A DNA stretch of 64,000 bases from Reticulitermes lucifugus (GCA_026260175.1 JAKCWW010000125.1:1-64000); one strand, 5' to 3'. Shown: positions 12,456 through 25,962, numbered from the stretch's first letter. Notes: generated by a model not told the origin, from the sequence alone. Numbers and translations: made by a program.

Positions 12456-12834
12456 TTTAGTAATATCTCGTGCATTCCCTTACTACATGTTCGCTTCTAG
12501 TTCTTCTAATTTGAGCGTCCCTTGGCATTTCCTACTAATTTAGTTTAACTTTAACTGTATAAATTTCAACAGTCATTTTGTTTGCTTTTCAGTCTGTTTA
12601 TTTACCCACACATACAAAAGATTTTATAAAGGAGCCTGTGGTAACATTTCCCCGTTTCTTAGGTATATAAATATTTCTAACATTTCAGCCCTGTATTCAG
12701 TGAGAGAGACAGTACGTTACTGCAAACTTTAGGCATATCTCTACTGTACCTAGTTGTGCCCATGTGTTCTTTGTGTTGAAGAACATGAAGTTTTTGAAGT
12801 GCATGGAAATGAAACGTCTGGCTCCATTTAAAGC

Positions 12835-13115
12835 CAAGAACTCTGCAAATGACTACAGAAGACAATGGAAGAGATATTAATAAAAGGGGAAGGAGGAGGA
12901 AAAAGGAAATAAAGGCACGAGAGTGACCAAGAAAACAACCGTTTTGCGAGTTTTGAGGAGACAAATTGAGACACACACAAAATAGATGAAAGAAGGGAAG
13001 AAGAAAAAAACGATATAAAGTAGCGCAGGGTAGGAGAAAGGAAGGAAAGGCAACAAGATAAATCAGGGAACAGCAGACAAGCGGCAAGCGTTTAGATACA
13101 CTGAAAGAGTGAAGA
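12835..13115. repeat. Purine-rich tract
   Basis: About 280 bp with a strong excess of A and G on the + strand (runs such as AAAAGGGGAAGGAGGAGGAA). The 148-codon minus-strand frame over it encodes a Leu/Phe/Ser-rich low-complexity string, as expected from a polypyrimidine strand, and it is not a gene. Confidence 0.6.
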
Positions 13116-13538
13116 AGAAACAAGAGCCTGCGATAAAAGCGCTTTCTTGTGCATCGTCGTTTTCAAACATAATAGACCACCATTAGTTTCGGAGAATTAC
13201 CCCCATGACGTATTCTGTTCCTTCTAAACATGCACCCCAGTAAAATCTCACTACTTCTCCGCGAAGTTCATGTTATGCAGTTTGATCTCAGTTTAAGTAA
13301 TCACGCTTTCTCATCCACACGTGCATGAATAATCCGAAATAGAAGGCGATTATAATTTATGGATTTGGAGGGAAGCTGTCACAGCTTAAGTTAATATATT
13401 ATCCTATCATTTTCAAGGAGGTAGTGAGGAGAAATATTAAAATTCTTCGGCACAGAAACACGGGAAAATAGGTCGGGATGTAAAAAAAGCCCTGTTTTTT
13501 CTTTTTGTTTCGGCGATATTTCAAGTCAAGGCTGTTTG

Positions 13539-13732
13539 TTTTTTCTCCCGTGTTACATAACTCGCCAACATCAAACTCCTATTTTAATCAACCTTCGTTA
13601 TGTAATTATTTCCATTTCAGAAGTATTTTGGGGGAGAACAAGTATCCGTACTTATATTTTTGAGATATTGCAATTAAATATGTATATTTTATCGGTTAAT
13701 AGCAGAAATAGTAGCTAAGACGGGAGAAAAAA
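13539..13732. mobile_element. MITE-like inverted repeat
   Basis: A perfect 13-bp inverted repeat (TTTTTTCTCCCGT at 13539-13551 and its complement at 13720-13732) bounds 194 bp of AT-rich sequence with no coding potential. Clear target-site duplications are not visible, so the class is unknown. Confidence 0.4.
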
Positions 13733-14179
13733 GTGTTAAGAATTAATATGCCAGACATTTATCACATGAATAACAGAGTGAAATAAGACGAAATTAAGGA
13801 GAGGGAAACAGACCAATGAGTTTAGCAAAACAATCTTAAACACGCATAACAAACGCAAATAGAGTTCGTGCCTCTCTGTGTCTTATAAGAAATATTTGGT
13901 TGAAGGATAAAATGGTTTTAACTTTGGGATAGGGTGGTAGGAAGGGGATCGTGTTTAGAGGGTAAATGGAGTGTCTGTAGTCACGCAAACCTTCCTCAAT
14001 AGGCATCCGTCCGGAAGAGCAAAGGGCACTTTCTTAATAGACGTGGGTTAAACAGTTCAGCCAATTTCCATGCTACAAATTTGAGACAACAAGTTTACGG
14101 TTTCTACATTTATACTTCTCGAGTTGCAGATTTAGGGTCAGATTATAGTAATACATTCAAAAAGATGAATAAACCGCGA

Positions 14180-14810
14180 CTCTACCCACGTAACCCATGT
14201 ATCTGTGTAATCAGTTAATATTCTAATCAGCTAATTGATTGCAAAGAAAAATCAAGTATGTAACTTTATAACAAATTAAGCCATGAGCTAAATATCTAAG
14301 TGACTAATGAAAAACAAATAAAATAGCTTTTTAACAGTCTAAATAAAATTTTAAAAGTTATTTTAAAGTAGTTTTTGTAAATCAATATATACAATATATC
14401 TAAATAGTTAATTTTACGACGTAAACCTACAGTAACTCACCTTATTTTGTACAACGAGATTGTGATTATTGTATTTCAATGGTCATCGTTTTAATAAACC
14501 GAACTAATAAAAGGAGATGACGCAACATCTAAATGAAAAGAAGTACCGCATTAATTAACCAACTCACTAGAAACTGTCAACTACCCGACTATGCAGGTAA
14601 TAAAGTAACTAAATCATTAACCACATGATAAAATAAAATCCCAGCTATCAAGTTAGCTAGTGAACACCCCAAAAGTTCCGGACGGTGTTCGTAAACAAGT
14701 AATTCAGTAATGAAACAATAAAACATGCAAATAAAAATCAACTGATGGTTAAGTAACTGACTCAGTAGCTAAGAAATTAAGTAAATGAACTACTAACAAC
14801 TGCAGCATGA
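14180..14810. repeat. Decayed AACT/CTAA-rich tetranucleotide landscape
   Basis: Over about 630 bp the words ACTAA, AACT, TAACT, AGCTA and TTAAG recur far more than expected, without a clean repeat frame. This is what an old expanded tetranucleotide array looks like after many substitutions. No coding potential. Confidence 0.4.
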
Positions 14811-15039
14811 CCCTCTCTCAGCAAGTAGTAGTTATTTAGCCTAAAATAAATCGTGTTATTGAACAAATATTTTTCAACATCATTAGGAAAGAAAACAAAA
14901 TCAGGTGAATCTACTTCACATTTCCTCCATTCAAACTTCGAAATATCATGCAAAGTTCCGTACTAAATTAGGTATTACGCAGACTTCCGTCCCTCCCACA
15001 CTCAACCCAATATGTGGCCGATTTTTCCTTGTCGGATGT

Positions 15040-15122
15040 CAGTGATTTCTTACTCAATAGATTTTCAGCTATTGTTTTTGGCATCCGACACTTTCTTGCG
15101 GCACACTGGTTGAGAAACACTG
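15040..15122 (-). mobile_element. hAT-type end fragment
   Basis: On the minus strand the sequence begins CAGTGTTTCTCAACCAGTGT followed by GCCGCAAG, a variant of the hAT end at 5109. The inner boundary is uncertain and no second end is visible. Confidence 0.5.
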
Positions 15123-18031
15123 CGATAAAGCAACACCCCCACCTCTTAATCTTCAAATTAACGATTGCGACTTACTAAAAAAATATGTCCCTCTATTTTG
15201 ACCCCTCTAGATGAGCAGTATAAAAAGGCGAGTAATTCCTGCAGGTGATATATGCTGTCCTGCAAAGCATTGGAGTGTTCATTACCGGCTTAATCCACCA
15301 GTAAACCTCACTTTTTGAAGCGTCATTAAACAACATGTGCTGTTAAATTTAACTAGAATGACAAGAAACTTAATGAACGCAGAAAGCCAAATGCCACGTA
15401 CGGATAAAATAAAAAAGCAGACAGAAATATACTGCAACAATAGAATGCAGGTGTTTTTCTACTCCGAGACTTTATCTGATGGCTTGAAGAGTTATCTAGG
15501 GAAACAATGCAAAAACAGTCCAGGCAGAGAAATTTGCTGTGCACAAAATCTGTTACTTCCTGTAAAAGGGAAGAGTAAGTTCAATAAGAGATTATTATTT
15601 TGCTTTTAATGGAGACAAGTTTAAAGGGCACTAGTGATTAACGACGGCATATTTGTCGATCTAAAAGCGTATAGTTCTTATAAGCCAAAAAGTCTTCGAT
15701 AATATTCGCACAAAAGACTGGTTTTTTTAAATTTCAGTTACGTTTCTTTTATTTCAGTAGGTGCGTTATTAGCTTGTTTACAGCAGACTGATTTAAAGTC
15801 ATTAACTTATTTTCCGTCTATCCTTGTGCAAGCAACTTCTGAAAGTATACATTAGCCTAATTGTATATGTTCACAGGTACAAATTTCGCGAGGCTGTGAA
15901 TTATTGAGGCTAGCGTTGGTGAAAAAAACGTAGTCGGAATTTGCAATCCGCTGATACTACGTACTGAGGAGTAACTAAATTTAAAGACAAATTATTAATT
16001 ACTAATACTGTACATAGTTTCTGCTTGTTTGCTTCTCCAAAGCCATGTATTTGAAGGACAGCAAGCATTGTAATTTCTTCCGGAAGCTATTGCTATATTT
16101 TATCGCTTTTCCCTTTAAACTTAGAAGTTTATAAGCACAAACATCAAACTAACAAAGACTTTTTTTAGACTGTAGGTGAGTGATTAACAGAAGTAATTTT
16201 TACTTTCCTACCAGCTTTACCAGCTGGGAAATGGATTGCTGTAACCATCGTTCGGTAAGGTAACAGATCAGTAGTTGCCAATCTTCTAGGGATGAAAATA
16301 CGTTACAATAGATTTATAACCCTTAGCGGACAAAGTATGAAGGTACCTACAAGAAGTCGAGAGCTAAAACAATTAACTTATGTATAAGTTTGTCGTTGGA
16401 TAATTCTAGCCCCGTGTTTCACGCCGAGACCTACAGTTGCAGGCAGCACAGCAGTGTCGTAAGCCTACTTCCTGACACGGGGAGTGCAGTAGAAATAAAT
16501 TATTCCTACTATAGATCACCACAGAAAGGAAATAAATTTGACAGTTTACCGAGGATATGCACTGGGTCCATCTGGCTCAAGATACAGACCACTAAACCTT
16601 CGGTCTTCACAGAATGCAGTAAAATTTCTAACAGAGCAACCGTTAGTCTCGCAAAAGCAAACCTGTTTCATGGTGTTAAGTATGGTACCTGAGTTTCTGT
16701 ACTTCCCCGTTCCAACTGTACGATCAGTCCACCGATCTTCACAAAACTTGATACCAAATAAAGCCACTGGACATAATTCAACCTTCACTAGTCTCGATTT
16801 CCTACAATCATTGATAAAAAATGTGGCTCACCAGCGAAATTTTGAAGAGGGAGTACTGATACCTGCAATTAATTTAGGGTTCGGAAATGACGTATGATAA
16901 CAAATGTTTGAAAGACATGTAGCTCTTTTAAAGCAGTATTTTGCAGAACGTAAATTACTAACATGCAGAATGCTCAAGCATTTTCTTTACCTTTCCGTCT
17001 GATAATAATAACTAACAAATTTTTGGAACCAGGCCTGTGATACATGAGATAGATAAAAAAGAATTGATTTTCAAGGAAACGATTACACGTGACAATGAGA
17101 GAGCGTATCCAAAGAATTTAACCTAGACTGATCCTGTAATTAGGGAACAAATTCTTCACAGGAAGAAAATAACAAAAGTTTTAATGACAGTAACAAATTA
17201 GAGGCACATATAATACGAAACTAGGGTTTAGGACTTATTTTCGGAACTCCCTGTTTTTTGTACTGTTTTGAAAAGTCAACGGCTTTACTGAGCTTACTGC
17301 TGCGAAAACATCCTTACATTACAAACATGGCAGGGCTGGAACGGTTGGAGGCGTGCAAGGGGTTTTGTCTATTCAGCTTCCACAGTAATATGGCCGCACC
17401 AAAATAATGGCGTGCGGCGATTTCTGCGCCAGTGCGTAGAAGCCGGATAGACCGTGATTGTGGAAGGGGGATTTGTCTGACTTTATTTGGATGGCTGGAA
17501 GACGCACAGGGCGTCTACAAATTAAAAGCAAAAGCCACAAGTGCACGTTGTACAAAATAATGGGCTCCTTACCGAACATTTATCCTACATAATATGTATG
17601 TTACTGTACTTGTCCGTCTGTCCTTCACACACTGTATTTCGGAAATTATTAACGATAGAGGATAAGTGTAAATATAAAACTTATTAATTTTAGACAGCAA
17701 AGCACAAAAATTGTTACTAATTTTGTAATTACAGGTATAGGTACGAGTCGAAGTCAATTTTTACCTACTCTTGCCGAACCAAGGTTATAACAGGGAACAT
17801 GAGGACCATAGGTACTATTAGAAACATGTAAGTAAACGTTAATATAAGGTAGGCACGCTAATTATGCAGAATGGTGGGATCAAAAAGAAGGCATAAATTA
17901 ATAAGTACTAATTTTTAGTAAGGACTTAAAAGACTTTGCCTCTGCTGTGTAGTGCTCCCAAAATTTCTCCTGTAATTGAGGCATTCAGCATATAAAAGCC
18001 GTCTTTCGAACTGCAGCAAATAATAGATTTT
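15123..18031. other. Unassigned DNA
   Basis: The longest frames (15337-15609, 90 codons; 16390-16692 and 16538-16897, 100 and 119 codons) give products without domains I recognise. A TATA-like GTATAAAAAGGCG occurs at about 15219 upstream of the first, but AT-rich DNA yields such boxes by chance and there is no supporting start context. A degenerate SINE B tail (GCGTCATTAAACAAC) may lie at 15320. Confidence 0.4.
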
Positions 18032-18850
18032 CAGCAAATGGACCAACATGTAATTGCTAGATTTAAGGCATATTCCGTCCGAAACGTACCCCATTTGCTA
18101 AACGTATTCAGGCGACCCGTCGCGAATACATGGACGCTGTGGAAGATTCTGGAAATTCTTCAACACAAGACACATCATGTACATCGCAACCTGAAGTGTC
18201 TCAATCCTGCTTGAAAGGATTATGGAATTATGTCATTATTTTTTTCATGAGTTCAAGACTCTAGGTTGTCCAACGGAAAGAAAAATTCAAACAGCAATGC
18301 GTTTCCCTGTCTACAGAATTTGTCTCAGATAAATTGGAAAAGGAAGATATAGTAAATCTGATGGGGCCATACAAAAAGAAAGCTCTCAGATGAAGAGATA
18401 ATTCAAATAGATAACAAGCTTCGCGTTGTTCGTAAGGATCCAGAAGAACATGTAACGAAGGTGCATCTACAGGGTGTAACGAAGTTACTTTTGTGGAAAA
18501 TGTAAACAAGAATGAAGAATGTCTGAGTGAGCTTCAGATATATTTTCGTAAATTTGAAAGCGTTAAAAAATTACATGAAAAATAAGTAACACTCTGAAGC
18601 CTTAATGATTTGTTAAATTACGAAAGTCGGGCAATGAAACAGATGGAACCTCGGCGTGTTTCTTACAAGACAGTGCAGGATTTAAGTTGAAACTTTAGAC
18701 GAACCATTCTTAACCACATCCTCTCAGAAAAGACACAGAAGCTTTGTACCTTATTCTTTTTGACCAACAGAATCTAGAAAAACACCTCCTGATGTTGACA
18801 ATCCTCCTGAGGTTGCGTAATTCAATCTTGCCCACCGCTTTATCTTCCCC
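18032..18850 (+). pseudogene. Degraded pogo/Tigger-like transposase remnant
   Basis: The frame at 18032 encodes QQMDQHVIARFKAY, which matches the conserved 'QPMDQGVI..FK..Y' segment found late in the DDE domain of Tigger-type (Tc1/mariner superfamily) transposases. Further on, in other frames, fragments such as EKEDIVNL and SDEEIIQID resemble the acidic Tigger C-terminal region ('DV.ELL...ELTNEDL'). Many stops and frameshifts separate the pieces, and neither the upstream catalytic part nor terminal inverted repeats were found, so this is an old 5'-truncated fossil. The assignment rests on remembered family motifs. Confidence 0.55.
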
Positions 18851-19401
18851 AGTAACGTCATCTTCGATTCTCTGCAGCCCGCCAGAGTGTTAGCGGTTTA
18901 TCACATCTGAATTATTTTCTGTTATTTTATAAGTAACTTGCATGCACAACATTTATGGAAATGGTTACAATAAATCAACAAAGTCACGTCTGTGCCTAAT
19001 ATAAAATTTGGAAAAAAAAATCCCTTTATTGACTTGATTCTTAAGAGAAGTTCGTGTCCGTCTAACAAGCTTTCAGCTTAAACGAACTTTCTCTGGAACA
19101 GAACTGTTTGGATCTTCCTGTATTATAATTCTAGCCACAGTAAAACAATATGCTCTGAAGGTCACAAGAGCATGTGTGTGAGTTCACGAATCTAGTGATG
19201 TTGAAATTGTTACGAAAAACAAAAATCCTTTCTTAAATTGCGGTGGGGACTTTTCTGTAGGAGCACGTATTATTTTTATGACAAGAAATTATTGGCGTAG
19301 TATTATCAAGTTCGCCTGGTATAGGATGGCCAAAAACAAGATAAGCTTCAAACCTTCTCTGTCTGAGGCTAATGGACATGTCACTGGAGCTGCTTGAGGC
19401 C
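18851..19401. other. Unassigned DNA
   Basis: No recognisable features between the transposase remnant and the following SINE B. Confidence 0.5.
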
Positions 19402-19645
19402 GTGCCATGGCTCAGGCGGTTAGTCGCTAGCCTCTCACCACGGAGGCCCGTGTTCGATCCCGGGTCGTTCCATGTGAGATTTGTGGTGGATAAAGTGGCA
19501 CTGAGAAAGGCTCTTCACCGAGTACTTTGGTTTTCCCCTGTCAATTACACGGAGAAACAAAAAAACGAATCATCTTCATCACAGGGTTGCACAATAAGCC
19601 TTAAGGCTGCGCTGCGTCCATAGTATCTGCTGCGGGGCCCTTCAC
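19402..19645 (+). mobile_element. SINE B copy (best-preserved head)
   Basis: The head keeps both internal promoter boxes: CCATGGCTCAGGCGGTTAGT (box A) and GTGTTCGATCCCGGGTCGTT (box B), spaced as in a tRNA. The body has GAGATTTGTGGTGGATAAAG, GGCACTGAGAAAGG, GAGTACTTTGGTTTTCCCCT, and a distinct 3' part with AAGGCTGCGCTGCGTCCATA in place of the usual CGTCGTTAAATAAA tail. It is followed by a short CA tract at about 19650-19662. The 83-codon open frame here is a product of the repeat. Confidence 0.8.
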
Positions 19646-22600
19646 CACACATACACACACACACTGAAGCTGCTTACAAATATGTTCATTAAAAGACACA
19701 TATTGACATAGGACTAGGTTTGCCATGTGTATGATCGTCACTTGCAGGTTAAGTTGCAAGTATAGCGTGTTTAATAATATTGGGATAGGCCTATTCAGGA
19801 AAATAAACGACTTTTTACGTTGAATTGGTTAGTCCTCTCAGCCACCAACTGACGCCAATAAATCGTCATACTTATTGCCGATTCCTCCTAGAAGTGATAT
19901 AATTTGGACCCCGAGGTCACTGTGTTCGAAGGCCAAGTTTGTTGTGTAATAAAATTACACATATTAACTTAAGAACTTAATACTTTGAAACCTAAACTTC
20001 GAGGTAAAAAATAAATTATTTTACGCTTAAAAAAATTGAATGTAATAAGCTTGTGTGGTACTTACTTATGAAGTCAAAGTACAAGTACATAATTCTGTGG
20101 AGTATTCGCAAAAATATTGACGTATCCGACACCATCAGGAGCATTTGCAGATAATTTTACTTTGCAACATTATCAGAAGTTCGCCATATAAAAAGCGTTA
20201 AAACAAATGTTGCTCTTCTCGTCGATGTCCACTTCTTCAGGTTGCGTATTTCTTAAACTGCTGAAGGACCATTTTACAAGAAGAGTTCTATTTTAGTTTC
20301 GTGTAAACTATGGACTGAATTAGATAAGAACACAAATTACCATTACGGCCTTCAGAATAGATAAACAAAATTAACCCTAATCGAAATCTGTTAGTAGTTT
20401 CGGGGATGAAAAGTGTAGAGAGACAGACAGAAATTTTGGATAACCATTGAGTTAGTTTTATGCACCACATGCAAAGAACGCACAGGGATCGACAAGTTAC
20501 ATAAGAATCAAACACTGAATAAACTTACCAACTACCACACAGTTCTGAATAGAAGGTAATAATCATAACGTCTGTCACTAATGCAAACACCATAGTAAAT
20601 GGCTCAGACAATGACGATTCTAACTTGCATTCAGGAAGTACCCGTTTCAAATCTCTCACTGGACCCGGCTAACCTCACTGAAGTTCTCGTAGTTTTCCTC
20701 ACTTCCTTCTGGCAAGCTCCGAGATGGTACTTAAAATTAGCCATGACCTCTTCTTACCACATCATTTCCTACTCATTATTCACTAATTAGCCTACAATTC
20801 GCCTGAAATCCTTGTTACATAAGCCATACGTAAACAGATATAGGACAAAAATAAGAAAGATACTGTGTATACTTAACAATGTGTTCGCATGTGCACAAAA
20901 ATTAATAAATATATAAGAAGCTATAAAATATAAATTAAAAATTTGCATGTATTTCCGAAAGTTCTAACTAAAATAAAGGTCAGCTGCCACCATTAATGAC
21001 ACAGTCACATCTGCATTTCAGCAAAGCATATCCTATAGTGAATATTAAACATTACCTGTTTATTTTAGTAATTATATTTGTTTTGATTACTTGATTATAC
21101 ACAAATATTTAAGTATATTATTTTCGGCTTGTTTTAGAACAATAATACTAGGACTAATGAAGTAATAGTATAAACAAATTAATGTCCTATTACTTGCAAC
21201 TATTACTGCATACAAACATCAATTGTTGTCTTTATCATCAAGTTAATTATTTTATCAAAGAAAGAACAGTCATATTTTTCGTAAACTGTATTACAACAGG
21301 CGTACCACATACAGTTTTGTAAATAAGTAGCAGTGTCTGTGGGCTGAGGCCTACAAACAACTCTGTTCAACTCAAAATTCGGTGTGCTTCTCTCACATAC
21401 CCCTATTTCCACGAAGCCTGTGTTTTCTGCTCACATTATCTTTCTTCATTTGTCCACCCTAACATCACTAAGTGGAGAGTGGGGCTCAAATTATCAAGCT
21501 CATAATTAAGTAGGGTGAACGTACCTGTATTTAAGAAGTAATCTTCTTTAGATCAGAATATTTTAATTAGCACATTATTGTCAATGGTCCTCAAATTGTG
21601 TTCTCCCTCATACTGAGAAAACCCATACAAAACTGAGAATACAAAACAATAAGCAAACTTGGATTTTAGTACCTTTCAGTTTTTAGAGTTTCTCGAATGC
21701 AGTGGTCTCACTGTACAAGGAGCATAATGTCATGGACTGCACCAACACTGGAGTTGCAATTTCGGACAGTGTTTCAGTCACGAAAGTGTTTTCACATCAA
21801 CTGTGTTTTGTCGTAGATCTGTGTGGGCAGAAGTTATGTAAGAGTCTTGAGTCATAGCAAATGTGTAAATAATTTACAGTTTTTAAATTACTTTTGAATT
21901 TGAACAAACCATGAAATCTATACTACAGTAAAAGAAAATAAGATTTTTCGGATTTTTAAATAAGAAATTAGAAGGTAAAATATTTCTAACCGAAAGATAC
22001 CAACAATTATTCGAATATAACATCATATTCTTTTAATTTAGGTTTTGTACTCTTTTCCCAATAAAATCTGCCATATTCTTCAAAGACACTTTGGCTGCAT
22101 TTATAGTATTACCATGCCTTCTTTCATGGTAACGGGATTTTAACACATTCTTTTTTATTCTGCATTTATTTCGGCAATACGGCACAACAAGCAGAGCAAA
22201 GTGATCACCTTCATACAGCAAACACTTGCTCACAATATCTTTCCGATAATATCTTCGACATTAGAAAGGCGGTCTTCGAACCATTAATACACAGACGTAG
22301 GTCTCTGTGTCTATGTATCTACGGGTTGCTCTAATCTTTTGTCAATCAAGGGCCATAAATAAACTAAAGTGAGTTACGAATTGGATTAACCGCCCATTCT
22401 ATGTCCTTTAGAGTAAAGTTTCTGATTCATTATCGCAAAGAAATAAATCACAAGCGAAGGTGGATTGAAAGGAAAAAAATCTCCTAACAAACATAACTGC
22501 TGTGTTGGTTCGGACGACTTGTGCATAGCTATGGCGAAGTGCTGTTTCCTTTGCCTTCATTGCGCGAAATACGAGTATACGAGCTAAGTAAACGGTCATG

Positions 22601-23639
22601 TTAGCCGGTCCTCCTTTATCCTCTCCGAAAGAATGAGCAGAATTTAAACGTATTTGGTGTTGGACATCACGGGACTTCCTTCACGTAATTGGTGTCCTTC
22701 CTATTAGTCGAATTTATTTTCCGGGAGATTTCAAGACAGTGTTGTGACCAGGTAACGGACAGGACTTCTTAAGACGATCGTTTCGACTGTATATGCTTTC
22801 ACTATGAGCCCACGTCCATGAATTAACAACCTGAACAGAACTGTGGGCATACAGAATTCTGAAGTGCAGTCCATAAGTACCTCTTCGAAACAGACTGCAG
22901 GATTTTCGAAATTGAAAGGAGGTGTATCTGGCTGCCCTTATTTCTTATGGGGAAATACATGTAAATCTGCTTGAAATGAATTATAACTATTTCTTTCGCT
23001 ATTCGCCACAATATGCCAAGTAACGTCAATAAATATCCATAACAAATCATACATTCGTACTAAAATAATGTACGAGTGCATCTGTAATGAGAGTGACGCC
23101 TGTTTACATTCCGATAAATGTTACAATGTTTGTCGTGAATTAAAACAGTAAATTAAACAGCTGGATTCTTACACTGTTCGTTTTTTGTTTCTTATCCTTC
23201 TTTCGCTATTTTCTCTCCTTCTCTCCACAATTCTTTTTTCACCTCATCCTTTCATTTTCCTACCACAGTTCTTTATTTCTTTTTCCCTTCTCTATGCACA
23301 TCTTTTCTTTCCTCATTTATTTCTACCGAACATCGAACTTGAAGGGCTAGCACGTCTGTTTCGCTTTGGAAAGCCCAGAGGTCAATGTCGGCTTGAAAAT
23401 GCTGTTCTCATACCCGCTTTCGTGATTTTACTCCATTATTCAAGGCAAATGCCATTATGGTACCTTAACAGTTGTCGCAGTCGTTTCCTTCTAATTTATG
23501 AATTATTCCTTTGTCAACTTCATATAATTTAAGCTACTAAGAATGTTTTCATTACGTCATAAACGTATCAGTAACTAAAACAAGTTCCATCACATTCTGA
23601 ACTCAAAATTTGTGTGCTTGAAATGCGTCGCTCAAAAAT
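19646..23639. other. Unassigned AT-rich DNA
   Basis: About 4 kb with no recognisable gene, RNA or mobile element. Open frames do not exceed 115 codons, and the longest (23185-23532) begins in a pyrimidine-rich Leu/Phe/Ser-coding run. Confidence 0.5.
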
Positions 23640-23935
23640 GCCGGTGTTGTGAGACCCTGCGTTTCTTCCCCACACTGGACAGTAGAGACCGCGTCCAGTC
23701 CATAACAAAGTACTCAGGATATTTCTAGGCCATTAGTCTCCTATGGCTCCCCGCATCTATGGGCCTGCTGTAGCAGTGTCGTCTTTTCTCCCTGCCACCC
23801 TTACTGACTACTCTCCGCGGGAATTTGGGGATGTAGCGGCGGGTGGTCCTTAAGGGTGTTAGTCAAGGGGTTTATGGACGATACAGAGGGGTGGGGACAG
23901 TACATTAGCGCACACAGTCTGCCGGAACAATGAGA
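23640..23935. other. GC-richer unassigned block
   Basis: Roughly 300 bp clearly richer in G+C than its surroundings, with runs such as GGATGTAGCGGCGGGTGG. The sharp change suggests an inserted repeat, but I recognise neither ends nor family. Confidence 0.3.
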
Positions 23936-23947
23936 AACATGGCTTCA

Positions 23948-24030
23948 GTGCAGCGTTCCCAAATTTTCTGAGGCTATGAGACCATCGCTTGAAAAAGCAG
24001 AAAGTGTGAACCCCATTTAGGTCCAATTAC
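23948..24030 (+). mobile_element. hAT-type end fragment
   Basis: CAGTGCAGCGTTCCCAAATT followed by TTCTGAGGCTATGAGACCAT resembles the hAT end pattern 'CAGTGGTTCCCAAACTTTTT...GACC'. There is no opposite end and no coding sequence. Confidence 0.4.
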
Positions 24031-25425
24031 TTAACACATTGTATATTACGAAGTAGAATTTTTTGCCCCAGCATCCTTCAGGTGGTCAAGGTCGCGGACA
24101 CCATCTTTGTTACTTTACGCTCTGTGATTTTACGTATGATTTGTGACAAAATATTTCACCAAAAGCCACATAAAAATTTTTGGTTTTTGCGTGAATTTTA
24201 CACCAGATATTTTAACCTGCGCAATTACACGCTATACGAGTATGTCGACAAAGTCGTTTCCCCTGAGGTGACCACTTCATGGTTCGCACATACCAGGCTT
24301 TACTAATGATTTTATTCAACAGAAGCATATACTACTTTTGCGTTAATTGTTTATTTCAGTAATTGTTTAAAACATCAACGATATGGAAGATATAAAACCT
24401 TATTTGCACGCCCCCTACACGTCTTCACGTATGGTGCTTAGTCACAGAGGTAATTATTGTTTAGTATGATACTTTGCGGAAAAGAGGGTCTACATATCTC
24501 TTTTCATTCATCTCCTATATTTCATTATTATTCCTGACGTCTGGATATTTGTGAGGTTCTATTTGCAACATAACATTTTCCGTTTATGATGTGAAATCTA
24601 TAGATTTAACATGCTGTTTGCGGCCATATTTCAAACCCCGACTTGAATAGGCCCCACATCCGTTTAATTTTTCATGATGGCAGTGGAGATTCATGAACAT
24701 TAATAGCCGGACTCGCTTCAAATAGAGGGAGGGAGCAAGATGACGTACGATATACGTCATTTGTCCTTAATGACGGAACAGTTTAGCGAACAACTTTTCC
24801 ATACGTATTGAATTACTATTTCCTTGCCGCTAATATAGTAGCACATCCGCAAGTAATGTTTCTTTTGTATTTCCAAATGCTAATTAAGGAATTATGGGTT
24901 ATGACTTCTATTGTTTCGTTCAATTACTACGCGTATAAAGAATGTAATTGCATTCAAGGGAAACGTACGTAAAACACAGCCGAAGTATTTAATCTGACAG
25001 AGGCAAACACCGGCTGAAGATTCCCATTTAATCAATTTACAAGAATAATGTTTGTATTCATGCAGCTGATAACTGACCCTGACATTTTCGTGTAGCTTTG
25101 CGATGTGTTAGCAACTTATAAACATGCGATACTTTAAATTTAATGGTTATCTTGTTTTTCTTTTTAGGGAAGTAAAAGGCAGATCCAAAATATGATGTCT
25201 GAAGCATCCGCTGTCTTAGTCATTTGATCCGGAATAACGTAGTCCATGGGCCTTCAAGCCGCGGCCTGCGGCCACATTTGTAAAGTGTGTATATACTATT
25301 CTACAAAAATTTCACATTAACTTAGGCAGTTAGGTATGCCATTTATTGTTGTTGTTCAACGTGCAGCCCGCGAACCAGCCCACAATAACTGGTGTGGCCG
25401 TTTGCCATAAACGTTTAAGAGACCC
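24031..25425. other. Unassigned DNA
   Basis: Two short GC patches (GCCGCGGCCTGCGGCC at about 25259, GCAGCCCGCGAACCAGCCC at about 25363) may be hAT debris. Nothing else was recognised. Confidence 0.4.
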
Positions 25426-25735
25426 ATGGCGTAGTCGGTACAGCGACTAGCTATGGACTAGGCGATATGGGGTTCAAATCGTGGCAGGATCAAAAGCTTC
25501 TCTCTTCTCCAAAACTGTCCAGAGAGGCTCTCTTTCCCATCCAGCCTCATATTCAACGGATACCGGGGTACTTTCTCGTGGGTAAAGCGGCCGGGGCGTG
25601 AAGTTGACAATTCTCCTCCATCTAGTGCGGAGGTTAAGAATGAGTAGAGGCGTACCTCTAATCCCTTACATGCCTCGATGCCATGGACAGAGACAAAATT
25701 ACCTTGTTTACAAAACCCCCTTCTTTCGTGTACTG
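25426..25735 (+). mobile_element. SINE A copy
   Basis: The head is well preserved: CCATGGCGTAGTCGGTACAG (box A) and ATGGGGTTCAAATCGTGG (box B). The body follows with CCAGCCTCATATTC, GGGTAAAGCGGCCGGGGCGT, TCCATCTAGTGCGGAGGTTA and a 3' end near AATTACCTTG. The middle carries an extra CTCTCTTCTCC run compared with the 12208 copy. Confidence 0.85.
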
Positions 25736-25962
25736 TCATGTAAAGACAAAGACATTAGGAAGGGCATGTCTTCGGCCTTTATTGCACGTGATTCTGTGGC
25801 GCTGTTGGCAGTAAATGTTGCGTTCCCAGAATAGAAGTTTTGAGGAATTTTTATACAGCGCGAGGTATTTGTACTGAAGAATAATTGCTAATATTTTGCA
25901 AGTAATTTCCGTATGTTACCTACTGTTTTATTCCCTCCCTCATCCGTTCACTAACGCACATG

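Noticed and set aside
12770-12825. TTTTTGAAGTGC...GAAACGTC as family 2
   Set aside because: The second half of the core is missing and the flanks do not match the family.
12677-13123. 148-codon minus-strand open frame
   Set aside because: It covers a purine-rich tract and encodes a Leu/Phe/Ser/Cys-rich low-complexity string with no domain.
15219-15609. TATA-like box followed by a 90-codon frame
   Set aside because: TATA-like words are frequent at this base composition, there is no clear initiator at the right distance, and the product has no motif.
16390-16897. Overlapping open frames of 100 and 119 codons
   Set aside because: Different frames, no splice or start context, no recognisable protein family.
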